A DNA stretch of 11,341 nt from Syntrophaceae bacterium (GTDB lineage Bacteria > Desulfobacterota > Syntrophorhabdia > Syntrophorhabdales > WCHB1-27): contig PLSJ01000502.1 in assembly GCA_003165115.1 (NCBI GenBank), forward strand, positions 185 through 11,525, given 5' to 3'. Below, one piece after another: positions 1-6,284 of this stretch. How positions within the stretch are numbered: position 1 is the stretch's first letter; each line of letters starts with the position of its first letter. Below the pieces are notes generated by a model that did no database searches, was not told the origin of the DNA, and was given only the letters and a program-made list of their open reading frames with translations. The translations under genes and the position numbers were made by a program.

Positions 1-15
1 TCGTCACCTGGACCG

Positions 16-1275
16 TCAGCTCTTCCATAGCTTCTCGATCGTGCTTTTGTCGACCTTCCCGAGCACGGCCAGGGCCATGCCCGCCGCATCGCCGAAGACG
101 AGCCTGCTCATCTCGTCGACCTGCGGCGCATGGATGCCGTCTATCTGTTTCAGCGTCTCCTTGACCGGCACGTAGCGGTCGAAATAGATCTCGTTCTTCG
201 CGAGCCGGTCCATGCGTGCCTCCGACCCTTCGAGAGAAATGAAGAAGTTCCCCTTGATGTGCTCCTTCGAGAACGCGAGCTCGCCCGGCGTGATGCCCTG
301 TTTCTTCAACGTCGACATTTCGTCCCGTATGAGGGCGATTACCTCTTCCATGGACTCCGGGGAGCCGGAAGTCGCGATCCCGAAATCGCCCGCGTCGTTA
401 TAGCAGTTCACGTAGGAGAATATGTTATAGACGAGGCCGCGCTTCTCCCTGATCTCCTGAAAGAGGTGGGAGCTCATGCTGCCGCCGACGACGGCGTTGA
501 GCACGTAGAGCGCGTAGCGCCTCGCGTCCGTCTGGCTGACCCCGTCCGTCGCCAGACACAGGTAGACGTGTTCGAGGTCCTTTTCATACACGTAGACGCC
601 GGGGAAGGTCTGCGGCTTTTTGAGGACAGGGGCGTTGTCCCCTCCCGCGACCAGTCCGCGAAATAAGGTATCGACCTTTTTCACGAGGGTGTCGTGGTCT
701 ATCCTCCCGACGCACGTGATAATCATGTTCGACGGGGAATGGTGGGTCCGGTAGTGCTCGACGAGCTGGTCTCTCGTCAGCCGCTGCACGCTCTCCTCCA
801 CCCCGAGGACGGGCAGCCCGAGCGGGTCTCCCCTGTAGCAGTCCGCGGTGAAGAGGTCGAAGATCCATTCCTCCGGACTGTCTTCGATCATCTTTATTTC
901 CTGGACGACCACATGTTTTTCCCGCTGGATGTCACTATCCCTGAACGCCGAGTGCTTGCACATGTCGGCAAGCACATCAAGGGCGAGGTCAAGGTCCTGA
1001 CGAAGCACCCGCGCATAGAGGCACGTATACTCTTTGCCGGTGAAGGCATTGAGAATGCCGCCTACCGCGTCGATCTCACGCGCTATGTCGTGGGCGCTCC
1101 GTCTTCGCGTCCCCTTGAAAAGCATGTGCTCGATAAAATGGGAGATGCCGTTGTTCTCCTCATTCTCGTCCCTGCTCCCCGTCTTCCACCAGACGCCCAA
1201 CGAGGCCGTCGGGAAATAGGGGAGGCTCTCCGTTACCACACGGATCCCGTTATCGAGCACAGTTTTTCGGTACAT
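16..1275 (-). CDS. M16-family zinc metallopeptidase (processing-peptidase-like)
   Basis: A 419-residue protein of the pitrilysin/mitochondrial-processing-peptidase family, single-chain bacterial type (like B. subtilis YmxG). The inverted zinc motif HFIEH lies at residues 46-50 (His46 and His50 as ligands, Glu49 as catalytic base), and the third ligand is probably Glu126 in VVVQEIKM. The C-terminal half has the family's Arg-Tyr pair in REKRGLVYNIFSY (about Arg279, Tyr283), used to hold the substrate, so the protein looks catalytically complete. No signal peptide or membrane segment is seen, so it is probably cytoplasmic. The ATG abuts the pnp TAA with no spacer, so translation is probably coupled to pnp; an AGGA sequence lies inside the end of pnp. 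A peptidase of this family directly after pnp is a recurring arrangement in Desulfobacterota and Firmicutes. The physiological substrate is not known from sequence. The TGA stop is at 16-18, so the gene is complete. Confidence 0.95.
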   Translation of the reverse strand: MYRKTVLDNGIRVVTESLPYFPTASLGVWWKTGSRDENEENNGISHFIEHMLFKGTRRRSAHDIAREIDAVGGILNAFTGKEYTCLYARVLRQDLDLALDVLADMCKHSAFRDSDIQREKHVVVQEIKMIEDSPEEWIFDLFTADCYRGDPLGLPVLGVEESVQRLTRDQLVEHYRTHHSPSNMIITCVGRIDHDTLVKKVDTLFRGLVAGGDNAPVLKKPQTFPGVYVYEKDLEHVYLCLATDGVSQTDARRYALYVLNAVVGGSMSSHLFQEIREKRGLVYNIFSYVNCYNDAGDFGIATSGSPESMEEVIALIRDEMSTLKKQGITPGELAFSKEHIKGNFFISLEGSEARMDRLAKNEIYFDRYVPVKETLKQIDGIHAPQVDEMSRLVFGDAAGMALAVLGKVDKSTIEKLWKS

Positions 1276-3363
1276 TTATGCTTCTCTGTCCTGCCCTTCC
1301 TTGAGTGCCGCCTTCCTGGAGAGCCTTATCCTTCCGTTCTGCTCCACCTCCATCACCTTGACCGATATCTGGTCGCCTTCCTTGACCACGTCCGATACCT
1401 TCTTGATGTAGGTGTCCGAAAGCTGACTCACGTGGACGAGACCGTCGACGCCCGGAAGTATCTCGACGATCGCGCCGAAGTCGACGACCCTCTTGACGGT
1501 CCCCAAATAGATGGTGCCCACCTCGATCTCTTTCGTGATGCCTTTTATGATCTCTATCGCCTTGTTCGCCGATTCCTCATCCATGGAGACTATCTTCACG
1601 ATGCCGGAATCCTCGATGTCTATCTTCACCCCGGTCTGCTCCACGATGCTCTTGATTACTTTTCCGCCCGGGCCTATGACCTCCCGGATCTTCTCGGGCC
1701 TGATCTTGAGGGTCCAGATGCGCGGAGCGTAGGGGGAGAAGATATCCCTCGGTTTAGAAAGCGTCCCGCCCATGATGTCGAGTATCCGCCCGATGCCGTT
1801 GCCCGCGAGCTTCACCGCCCGCGACATGATCTCTTTCGTGATCCCCTTGACCTTTATGTCCATCTGGATCGCCGTGATGCCGCGCTTGCTGCCCGCCACC
1901 TTGAAGTCCATATCGCCCATCGCGTCTTCGTCGCCGAGGATGTCGGTAAGGATGACCTCGTGACCGTCCTGCATGAGGAGCCCCATGGCGATACCTGCGA
2001 CCGGCTCCTTGACGGGGACGCCGGCATCCATGAGCGAGAGGCACCCGGCGCAGACCGAGGCCATCGAGGAGGAGCCGTTCGATTCGAGTATTTCGGAGAC
2101 GATGCGCACCGTATAGGGGAAATCCTCTTTCGACGGCATTATCGCCGACAGGGCGCGCTCGGCGAGGTGGCCGTGGCCGATCTCCCGTCTCGACGGCGCC
2201 CTCATGAACTTGACCTCGCCCACGCTGAAGGGCGGGAAATTATAGTGGAGCGTGAAGGACTTGTAGCTTTCCCCCTCATGGACGGATTCCATTTTCTGCT
2301 CGTCATCGGAGGTGCCGAAGGTGGTGATGGCGAGGGCCTGGGTCTCGCCCCTCGTGAACAACGCGGAGCCGTGGGTCCTCGGGAGGACCGCCGCCTGGCA
2401 GGTGATCTGCCGGATGTCGTCGGGCGTCCTTCCGTCGATCCTCTTCCCCGTCGCGAGCAAGGAGCTTCTCATCGTCCCTTTGGTGACCTCCTCGAAGGCC
2501 TTTCGGACGAGGGCCTCATCGGTGTCCGGGTAGTCTTGGAGATGGGTGGCGTAGACGTCCCGCAGCTTTTGCGCGCGCTCCAGCTTATTGGCGATGGCAA
2601 AAACCTGTGTCAGGTCGGGGACGAGCGCCTTGGCGACGTTCTCTTTCAGATCGGCAGGCACTTCGACGATGCTCACGGACCATTTCTTCTTGCCCACCTT
2701 TTGCGCGAGCTGCTCCTGCATCTCTATGAGGGGCATCATGCTCTTGTGCGCGAAGTCGATGGCCTCGATAAGGGCGTCGTCCTGTATAAAGTCGGCGCCG
2801 CCCTCGACCATCATGATGGCGTCCCTCGATCCCGCCACGACGATGTCGAGGTCGCTCTCCTCGCTATCCTGATTGGTCGGGTTTATGATAAGCTCCCCGT
2901 TCTTCCTGCCCACCTTCACCGCCGCGATGGGCCAGAGAAAAGGCAGGGGAGAAAGCACGAGGGCAGCGGACGCGCCGGTGATGGCGAGGACGGCCGGGTC
3001 GTTTTCCTGGTCGGCCGAAAGCACCGTCGCGATGACCTGCGTCTCGTTGTGGTAGCCCTTTATAAAGGAGGGGCGAAGCGGCCTGTCTATCAGGCCCGAG
3101 GTAAGGACTTCCCTTTCCGAGGGACGTCCCTCCCGTTTGAAGAAGCCACCCGGAAATTTGCCTGCCGCATAGGCCATTTCCTGGTAATTCACGGTGAGGG
3201 GCATAAAGTCCGTCTTTGCTTCTTCCTTTTGCGCCACCGCCGTCACGAGCAGGACCGTGTCGCCGTGCCGTATGACCACGCTCCCATCCGCTTGTTTCGC
3301 AAGGGCGCCGGTGCTGATCGTGAGCGGCCTGCCACAGAATTCAATTGTAATCGATTCTTCCAT
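1276..3363 (-). CDS. pnp: Polyribonucleotide nucleotidyltransferase (PNPase)
   Basis: Phosphorolytic 3'-5' exoribonuclease that releases nucleoside diphosphates; a homotrimer in the cytoplasm and in degradosome-type complexes. The 695 residues are close to the usual length of about 700. The order is a first RNase PH domain (1-220, with FFKREGRPSEREV near 74-86), a helical linker, a second RNase PH domain (305-540), a KH domain with GPGG at 564-567, and an S1 domain (615-685). The active domain is intact: GKRIDGRTPDDIR near 306-318, ESNGSSSMASVCAG near 427-440 (phosphate site) and GDEDAMGDMDFKVAG near 477-491 (metal-binding aspartates). The start chosen is the ATG at 3363, preceded by GAAGGGA seven bases upstream, and it gives the canonical N-terminus MEESITIEF. 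The open frame runs 23 codons further upstream, but that extension resembles no PNPase and would be encoded by the leader hairpin. It follows rpsO as in many bacteria. Confidence 0.98.
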   Translation of the reverse strand: MEESITIEFCGRPLTISTGALAKQADGSVVIRHGDTVLLVTAVAQKEEAKTDFMPLTVNYQEMAYAAGKFPGGFFKREGRPSEREVLTSGLIDRPLRPSFIKGYHNETQVIATVLSADQENDPAVLAITGASAALVLSPLPFLWPIAAVKVGRKNGELIINPTNQDSEESDLDIVVAGSRDAIMMVEGGADFIQDDALIEAIDFAHKSMMPLIEMQEQLAQKVGKKKWSVSIVEVPADLKENVAKALVPDLTQVFAIANKLERAQKLRDVYATHLQDYPDTDEALVRKAFEEVTKGTMRSSLLATGKRIDGRTPDDIRQITCQAAVLPRTHGSALFTRGETQALAITTFGTSDDEQKMESVHEGESYKSFTLHYNFPPFSVGEVKFMRAPSRREIGHGHLAERALSAIMPSKEDFPYTVRIVSEILESNGSSSMASVCAGCLSLMDAGVPVKEPVAGIAMGLLMQDGHEVILTDILGDEDAMGDMDFKVAGSKRGITAIQMDIKVKGITKEIMSRAVKLAGNGIGRILDIMGGTLSKPRDIFSPYAPRIWTLKIRPEKIREVIGPGGKVIKSIVEQTGVKIDIEDSGIVKIVSMDEESANKAIEIIKGITKEIEVGTIYLGTVKRVVDFGAIVEILPGVDGLVHVSQLSDTYIKKVSDVVKEGDQISVKVMEVEQNGRIRLSRKAALKEGQDREA

Positions 3364-3390
3364 TTTATCTTCCCTTCTTTTCAAATTATT

Positions 3391-3450
3391 GGGATCCCGC
3401 ACCCCCTCCATCGGCGAAGCCGATCGGGGCACCCGCGTGCGGGTCGTCCC
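3391..3450 (-). promoter_or_regulatory. Long hairpin in the pnp leader
   Basis: The rpsO-pnp spacer contains a nested inverted repeat of about 21 base pairs. In plus coordinates ggga 3391-3394 pairs with 3447-3450, cccgcac 3396-3402 with gtgcggg 3437-3443, cccc 3403-3406 with gggg 3426-3429, and atcggc 3410-3415 with gccgat 3419-3424 around a three-base loop. The main defect is a seven-base bulge at 3430-3436, which can instead form a local hairpin (acccgc 3431-3436 with gcgggt 3439-3444). The structure ends 27 bases before the pnp ATG. No U-tract follows it in the minus direction, so it does not look like an intrinsic terminator. In E. coli a long hairpin in the pnp leader is cut by RNase III and mediates PNPase autoregulation. 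A similar role here is inference from position and shape. Confidence 0.6.
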
Positions 3451-3485
3451 TGCTCATGGCTCGTAAACAAGGCTCGGCAGCAGGG
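3448..3485 (-). repeat. Inverted repeat downstream of rpsO
   Basis: A perfect 7-base inverted repeat, ccctgct at 3448-3454 and agcaggg at 3479-3485, encloses a 24-base loop containing two direct copies of ggctcg (3458-3463 and 3471-3476). It sits between the rpsO stop and the longer pnp-leader hairpin and shares three bases with the outer arm of that hairpin, so the two structures compete at their edge. No U-run follows. It may cap the rpsO 3' end or be part of one larger leader fold; the loop is long, so stability is doubtful. Confidence 0.35.
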
Positions 3486-3512
3486 TTGCGTCGCCCCCAT
3501 TCCCGCTTAATG

Positions 3513-3782
3513 TTATTTTCTCAGGCCCAGTCTCTCGATGAGCTTCTTGTATCTGTCGACGTTCTTCTCCTTGAGATAGCTGAGGAGCCTTCTTCTCGTG
3601 CCGACAAGGATCAACAGCCCCCTTCGCGAGTTGTGGTCTTTCGCGAAGCTCTTGAAGTGCTCGGTCAGCATCTTGATGCGTTCCGTTAGGAGCGCCACCT
3701 GCACTTCAGGGGAGCCCGTGTCTTTTTCATGGACCTTGAATGTTTCTATAATAGTCTGCTTTTGTGCGGTGTCGAGCGCCAT
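3513..3782 (-). CDS. rpsO: 30S ribosomal protein S15
   Basis: Primary 16S rRNA-binding protein of the central domain of the 30S subunit; it also helps form intersubunit bridge B4. The 89 residues are exactly the usual length. The whole chain is recognisable: [16 protein letters not shown] near 21-36, then [16 protein letters not shown] near 42-57, and the C-terminal [20 protein letters not shown]. The start is firm: AAGGAGG lies six bases before the ATG. The gene sits 15 bases after truB and 149 bases before pnp. S15 represses its own mRNA in several bacteria through lineage-specific leader structures. With only 15 bases upstream, any such element here would have to include the end of truB. 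Confidence 0.99.
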   Translation of the reverse strand: MALDTAQKQTIIETFKVHEKDTGSPEVQVALLTERIKMLTEHFKSFAKDHNSRRGLLILVGTRRRLLSYLKEKNVDRYKKLIERLGLRK

Positions 3783-3797
3783 TTCCTGCCTCCTTAA

Positions 3798-4682
3798 CTA
3801 TTTGATTAATCTTTTCATTCGTATGCTTCTTGAAGCCGTATCCACCGTCCCTATGCCCAGCAGCGCGCCATCCTTGTTCATGAGCTTCGCAAGCTCTCCG
3901 TGAGCCCAGTCTTTCGACCCGCCGAGGAGGGGCACAGGCATGCCGCTTTTCAGGAATTTCTCCAGCACCGGCTCGATCACTATCCCTTTGAACGTCTGCA
4001 GCACGTCCTCCAGAGTTATCATGTAGTCTACTACATCCTGCTTCACCTTCAAATAGTCGACCACGACGCTCTTGTCAATCCTGAACTCCCCGTGGCGTGT
4101 GCGCTTCAGCGTGTGGAGGGCTGCGCCGCAGCCCAGGGCCGCTCCGAAATCATGAGCGATGACCCTGATGTACGTCCCTTTGGAACAGCTTATGTCAACG
4201 TCCACATAAGGGTGGACGTAATCGAGGAAGCGAAGGTTGTACACCTCCACCTCTTTGTGCGGAGGGTCGATGGGGATGCCTTGCCTCGCCCACTTATAGA
4301 GGGGTTTACCTTCCACCTTTTTTGACGAATAAACGGGGATCTTCTGCGTAATCCTGCCCTTGAACTTGGAAAGCTCCTGCTCCAGCACGGCCCGCTCGAA
4401 TACGGGCGGCACCACTTCCGAAAGCGTGGTCCCTTCCATGTCGAGCGTGTCGGTGGTAATGCCGAGGACGAACCTGGCCACGTATCTCTTCTCGCCGTTT
4501 TCGAGAAAAGGGATCAGTTTTACCCCTTCGTTCAGCGCCACCGGCAAGATACCGGTCGCGTTCCTGTCGAGGGTGCCGATGTAGCCGATCTTCTTGAAGG
4601 GATGCAGCCGTTTAAGCCTTTTTATCACGTCGTAGGATGTCATCCCCGAACTCTTGTCTATAATCAAAAAACCATTCATCAT
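3798..4682 (-). CDS. truB: tRNA pseudouridine(55) synthase TruB
   Basis: Isomerises U55 in the T-loop of elongator tRNAs and also acts as a tRNA-folding chaperone. The protein has 294 residues. The catalytic motif IGTLDRNATGILPVAL (35-50) places the nucleophile at Asp39. YSSKKVEGKPLYKWARQG (118-135) is the second family motif, and CSKGTYIRVIAHDFGAALG (166-184) carries the conserved Arg173 and Asp178. A PUA-like C-terminal region spans roughly 235-290. Around the catalytic Asp the sequence departs from the common GHTGTLDPxATG: Tyr-Ile replaces His-Thr and Arg-Asn follows the Asp. Two tandem ATGs open the gene. The first (4682) makes an ATGA overlap with the nrnA stop and has AGGGG about 12 bases upstream; the second would start at 4679. 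Overlap with nrnA suggests coupled translation. Confidence 0.96.
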   Translation of the reverse strand: MMNGFLIIDKSSGMTSYDVIKRLKRLHPFKKIGYIGTLDRNATGILPVALNEGVKLIPFLENGEKRYVARFVLGITTDTLDMEGTTLSEVVPPVFERAVLEQELSKFKGRITQKIPVYSSKKVEGKPLYKWARQGIPIDPPHKEVEVYNLRFLDYVHPYVDVDISCSKGTYIRVIAHDFGAALGCGAALHTLKRTRHGEFRIDKSVVVDYLKVKQDVVDYMITLEDVLQTFKGIVIEPVLEKFLKSGMPVPLLGGSKDWAHGELAKLMNKDGALLGIGTVDTASRSIRMKRLIK

Positions 4683-5623
4683 AGAGAAAATGCCCCTATC
4701 AGTATATTTTTTATCGTATCGAGGTCGCCTTCCATGGTGCAGCCCGCCGCCTTGCGGTGGCCGCCCCCGCCGAGCGAGCGGGCGACGGATGCGACATCGA
4801 CGCCATTTTTCGATCTCATGCTCACCTTGTACTTCCCATGGGCCGTCTCGCGCAGGAGACAGGCGACTTCCACGCTGTCTATTTCTTTCAGGTACTCCAC
4901 GAACCCCTCGCTGTGCTCCGCGCTCGTATGGGTCCGGCTGAACATGTCCCCCGTGACGAGGGCCAGCGCAATCCGGTCGTCGGATAAGGTCTCCAGCGTC
5001 GCGAGGACCAGACAGAGGAGCTGGAACCGCTCTTTCGGGTGGTTCTCGTACACATTGGCCGCAACGTGAACGGGGCTGACGCCGAAGCCGACCATCTCCC
5101 GGCAGATGGAAAAGGCGCGCTCCGTCGTGTTATCGTAGCGAAAAGAACCGGTATCGGTTATCACGGCCGTGTACAGGTTCGTGGCGATGTCGCCCGTAAA
5201 CCGCACTCCCAAAGATTTCAGGACGAGGTAGAGTATCTCCGCGGTCGACGAAGCCCTTTCGTCGACGATATTGATCTGTCCGAAGGCATCGTTGGACTCG
5301 TGATGATCGATATTGACGAGAAAGCTCTTATGCCCCAGGGATTCATGGCCGTTCCCTACCCTACGGAGGTCGCCGCAATCGACGACGAATACCGCATCGT
5401 ACCCGTCTTCCGGAAGCTCATGATGCACGGCTGCCGGCCTCGGGAGGAACCTGTACCGGTAGGGGACGGCGTCCTGCAGATAGACGGCCGCGTCCTTTCC
5501 CAATCCGGTGAGGGCCAGACACAGGGCGAAGGCGGAGCCCACGGCGTCTCCATCGGGATCGACGTGGGACGTCACCAGGAACTTCCGACCGTTGTCTATG
5601 GTCTCCTTAATCCTCTGGAACAT
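4679..5623 (-). CDS. nrnA: DHH-family bifunctional oligoribonuclease / pAp phosphatase (NrnA type)
   Basis: DHH/DHHA1 phosphoesterase. Characterised NrnA proteins degrade very short RNA oligonucleotides and dephosphorylate 3'-phosphoadenosine 5'-phosphate using Mn2+. The 314 residues are typical of the family. Motif I is SHVDPDGDAVGS (19-30), motif II is VVDCGD (80-85), the DHH signature is NIDHHESND (104-112), and motif IV is ITDTGSF (155-161). The C-terminal DHHA1 substrate-binding motif is GGGGHRKAAG (285-294). All metal-binding residues appear present. The start overlaps the 3' end of rbfA by 17 bases, with a GGTGGGG sequence just before the ATG. In this operon context it probably finishes the decay of oligonucleotides left by PNPase. 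A purely cyclic-dinucleotide-linked DHH role (pGpG or pApA hydrolysis) is also possible; sequence alone does not separate these. Confidence 0.92.
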   Translation of the reverse strand: MFQRIKETIDNGRKFLVTSHVDPDGDAVGSAFALCLALTGLGKDAAVYLQDAVPYRYRFLPRPAAVHHELPEDGYDAVFVVDCGDLRRVGNGHESLGHKSFLVNIDHHESNDAFGQINIVDERASSTAEILYLVLKSLGVRFTGDIATNLYTAVITDTGSFRYDNTTERAFSICREMVGFGVSPVHVAANVYENHPKERFQLLCLVLATLETLSDDRIALALVTGDMFSRTHTSAEHSEGFVEYLKEIDSVEVACLLRETAHGKYKVSMRSKNGVDVASVARSLGGGGHRKAAGCTMEGDLDTIKNILIGAFSL

Positions 5624-5972
5624 CCCCCACCATTTCGGATTTCACCTTATGCAGCAGCTCTTCTATGCGGGCGCGCTTTTCCTGTTCCGTATCGAAGACA
5701 AAGGTGAGCTCCGGTATAAATCTCAGCTTCACCCTGCTCCCGAGCAGATGCATGATATAACCCCTGGCCCGCCTGAGGGCCTCGTTTGTCTTTTCCTTCT
5801 CTTCCTCGCTCCCGTAGACGGAATAGAGCACCTTCGCGTGCTTCAGGTCTTCCGTCAGTCTCACTTCGAGCACGGTAATGAAACCGATGCCCGGGTCCTT
5901 GATCTCCTGCTGTATAATGGATGAAATTTCCTCGCGGAACTGGTCCTGCAACCGAAAACGTCTATACCTCAT
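5607..5972 (-). CDS. rbfA: 30S ribosome-binding factor RbfA
   Basis: Small KH-like assembly factor that binds late 30S precursors near the 16S rRNA 5' helix. The 121 residues match the family. The N-terminal RLQDQFREEISSIIQQEIKD (7-26) is the usual first helix, followed by the DPGIGFITVLEVRLTEDLKH strand-helix segment (26-45) and, near 89-94, the ELTFVF strand. The start is an ATG 11 bases inside the end of the DUF503 gene. AGGAG directly abuts the ATG, so the useful ribosome contact may be the GGTG seven bases upstream, or translation may depend on coupling to the upstream gene. It also overlaps nrnA by 17 bases downstream, so the two genes are probably translated together. Confidence 0.95.
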   Translation of the reverse strand: MRYRRFRLQDQFREEISSIIQQEIKDPGIGFITVLEVRLTEDLKHAKVLYSVYGSEEEKEKTNEALRRARGYIMHLLGSRVKLRFIPELTFVFDTEQEKRARIEELLHKVKSEMVGDVPED

Positions 5973-6261
5973 CTCCTATCACCATAATTTCCGTTCTGGA
6001 CCCGATAACCTTTCCTATATACATGGACTCGATATAGCGCGAGACGTTTTCAATGGTCGAGCTGACGTGGTCCTGCTTCACGCCGATGACGGCAAAACCT
6101 ATCGTTGCCTTTTGCCAGAGGTTCGTCTGGTCTATCTCCATAATCGATATGTTGAACCGCCCCTTGGTCCTTTCGACTATTCTTGTTATAGCCTGCCTTT
6201 TCTCTTTCAAGGAGTGATTTTCCGGCAGGAAAATCACCAGTCGCGAAAGACCTACTACCAT
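5962..6261 (-). CDS. ylxP: DUF503 (YlxP-like) protein of unknown function
   Basis: A 99-residue protein recognised as DUF503/YlxP from the N-terminal MVVGLSRLVIFLPENHSLKE (1-20), the following KRQAITRIVERTKGRFNISI stretch (21-40), and NLWQKATIGFAVIG (47-60). Members are small alpha/beta proteins found almost always between infB and rbfA, so a link to ribosome assembly is usually assumed; the biochemical function is not established. The start is supported by AGGA five bases before the ATG. It lies 23 bases after infB, and its end overlaps rbfA by 11 bases. A duplicated start-like sequence sits just upstream and is listed separately. Confidence 0.93.
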   Translation of the reverse strand: MVVGLSRLVIFLPENHSLKEKRQAITRIVERTKGRFNISIMEIDQTNLWQKATIGFAVIGVKQDHVSSTIENVSRYIESMYIGKVIGSRTEIMVIGDEV

Positions 6262-6283
6262 TTATATCCTAAACCATTTATAT
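6257..6283 (-). repeat. Tandem copy of the DUF503 start region
   Basis: The 11-base sequence accatttatat (plus strand) occurs at 6257-6267 and again at 6273-6283, a 16-base offset. On the minus strand each copy contains ATATAAATGGT. The downstream copy holds the real DUF503 ATG; the upstream copy holds an ATG that opens only ATG-GTT-TAG (6269-6277), whose stop overlaps the AGGA ribosome-binding site of DUF503. It looks like a local duplication of the start region. A functional role for the two-codon frame is speculative. Confidence 0.6.
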
Positions 6284-6284
6284 G

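Noticed and set aside
1..15. Start of a further operon gene after the M16 peptidase
   Set aside because: An AGGTGA sequence is present, but 15 bases are too few to assign a ribosome site or a reading frame.
3364..3386. TTGAAA and TAAAAT just before pnp as a promoter
   Set aside because: The hexamers are only 11 bases apart, far from the 16-18 bases needed, and the second overlaps the start codon.
3364..3432. A 23-residue N-terminal extension of PNPase
   Set aside because: The internal ATG at 3363 has a good ribosome-binding site and begins the family N-terminus; the extension is encoded by the structured leader.
694..3510. A 938-residue open frame on the plus strand opposite pnp and part of the M16 gene
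   Set aside because: It is antisense to two unmistakable genes, its translation is rich in Asp, Arg, His and Leu with no domain I recognise, and long antisense frames are expected opposite GC-rich third-position coding DNA.
3486..3512. An intrinsic terminator directly after rpsO
   Set aside because: No stem followed by a U-run is present in the minus direction; transcription probably reads on into pnp.
5039..5707. A 222-residue plus-strand frame opposite nrnA and the end of rbfA
   Set aside because: It is a shadow of the conserved DHH protein with no recognisable motif.
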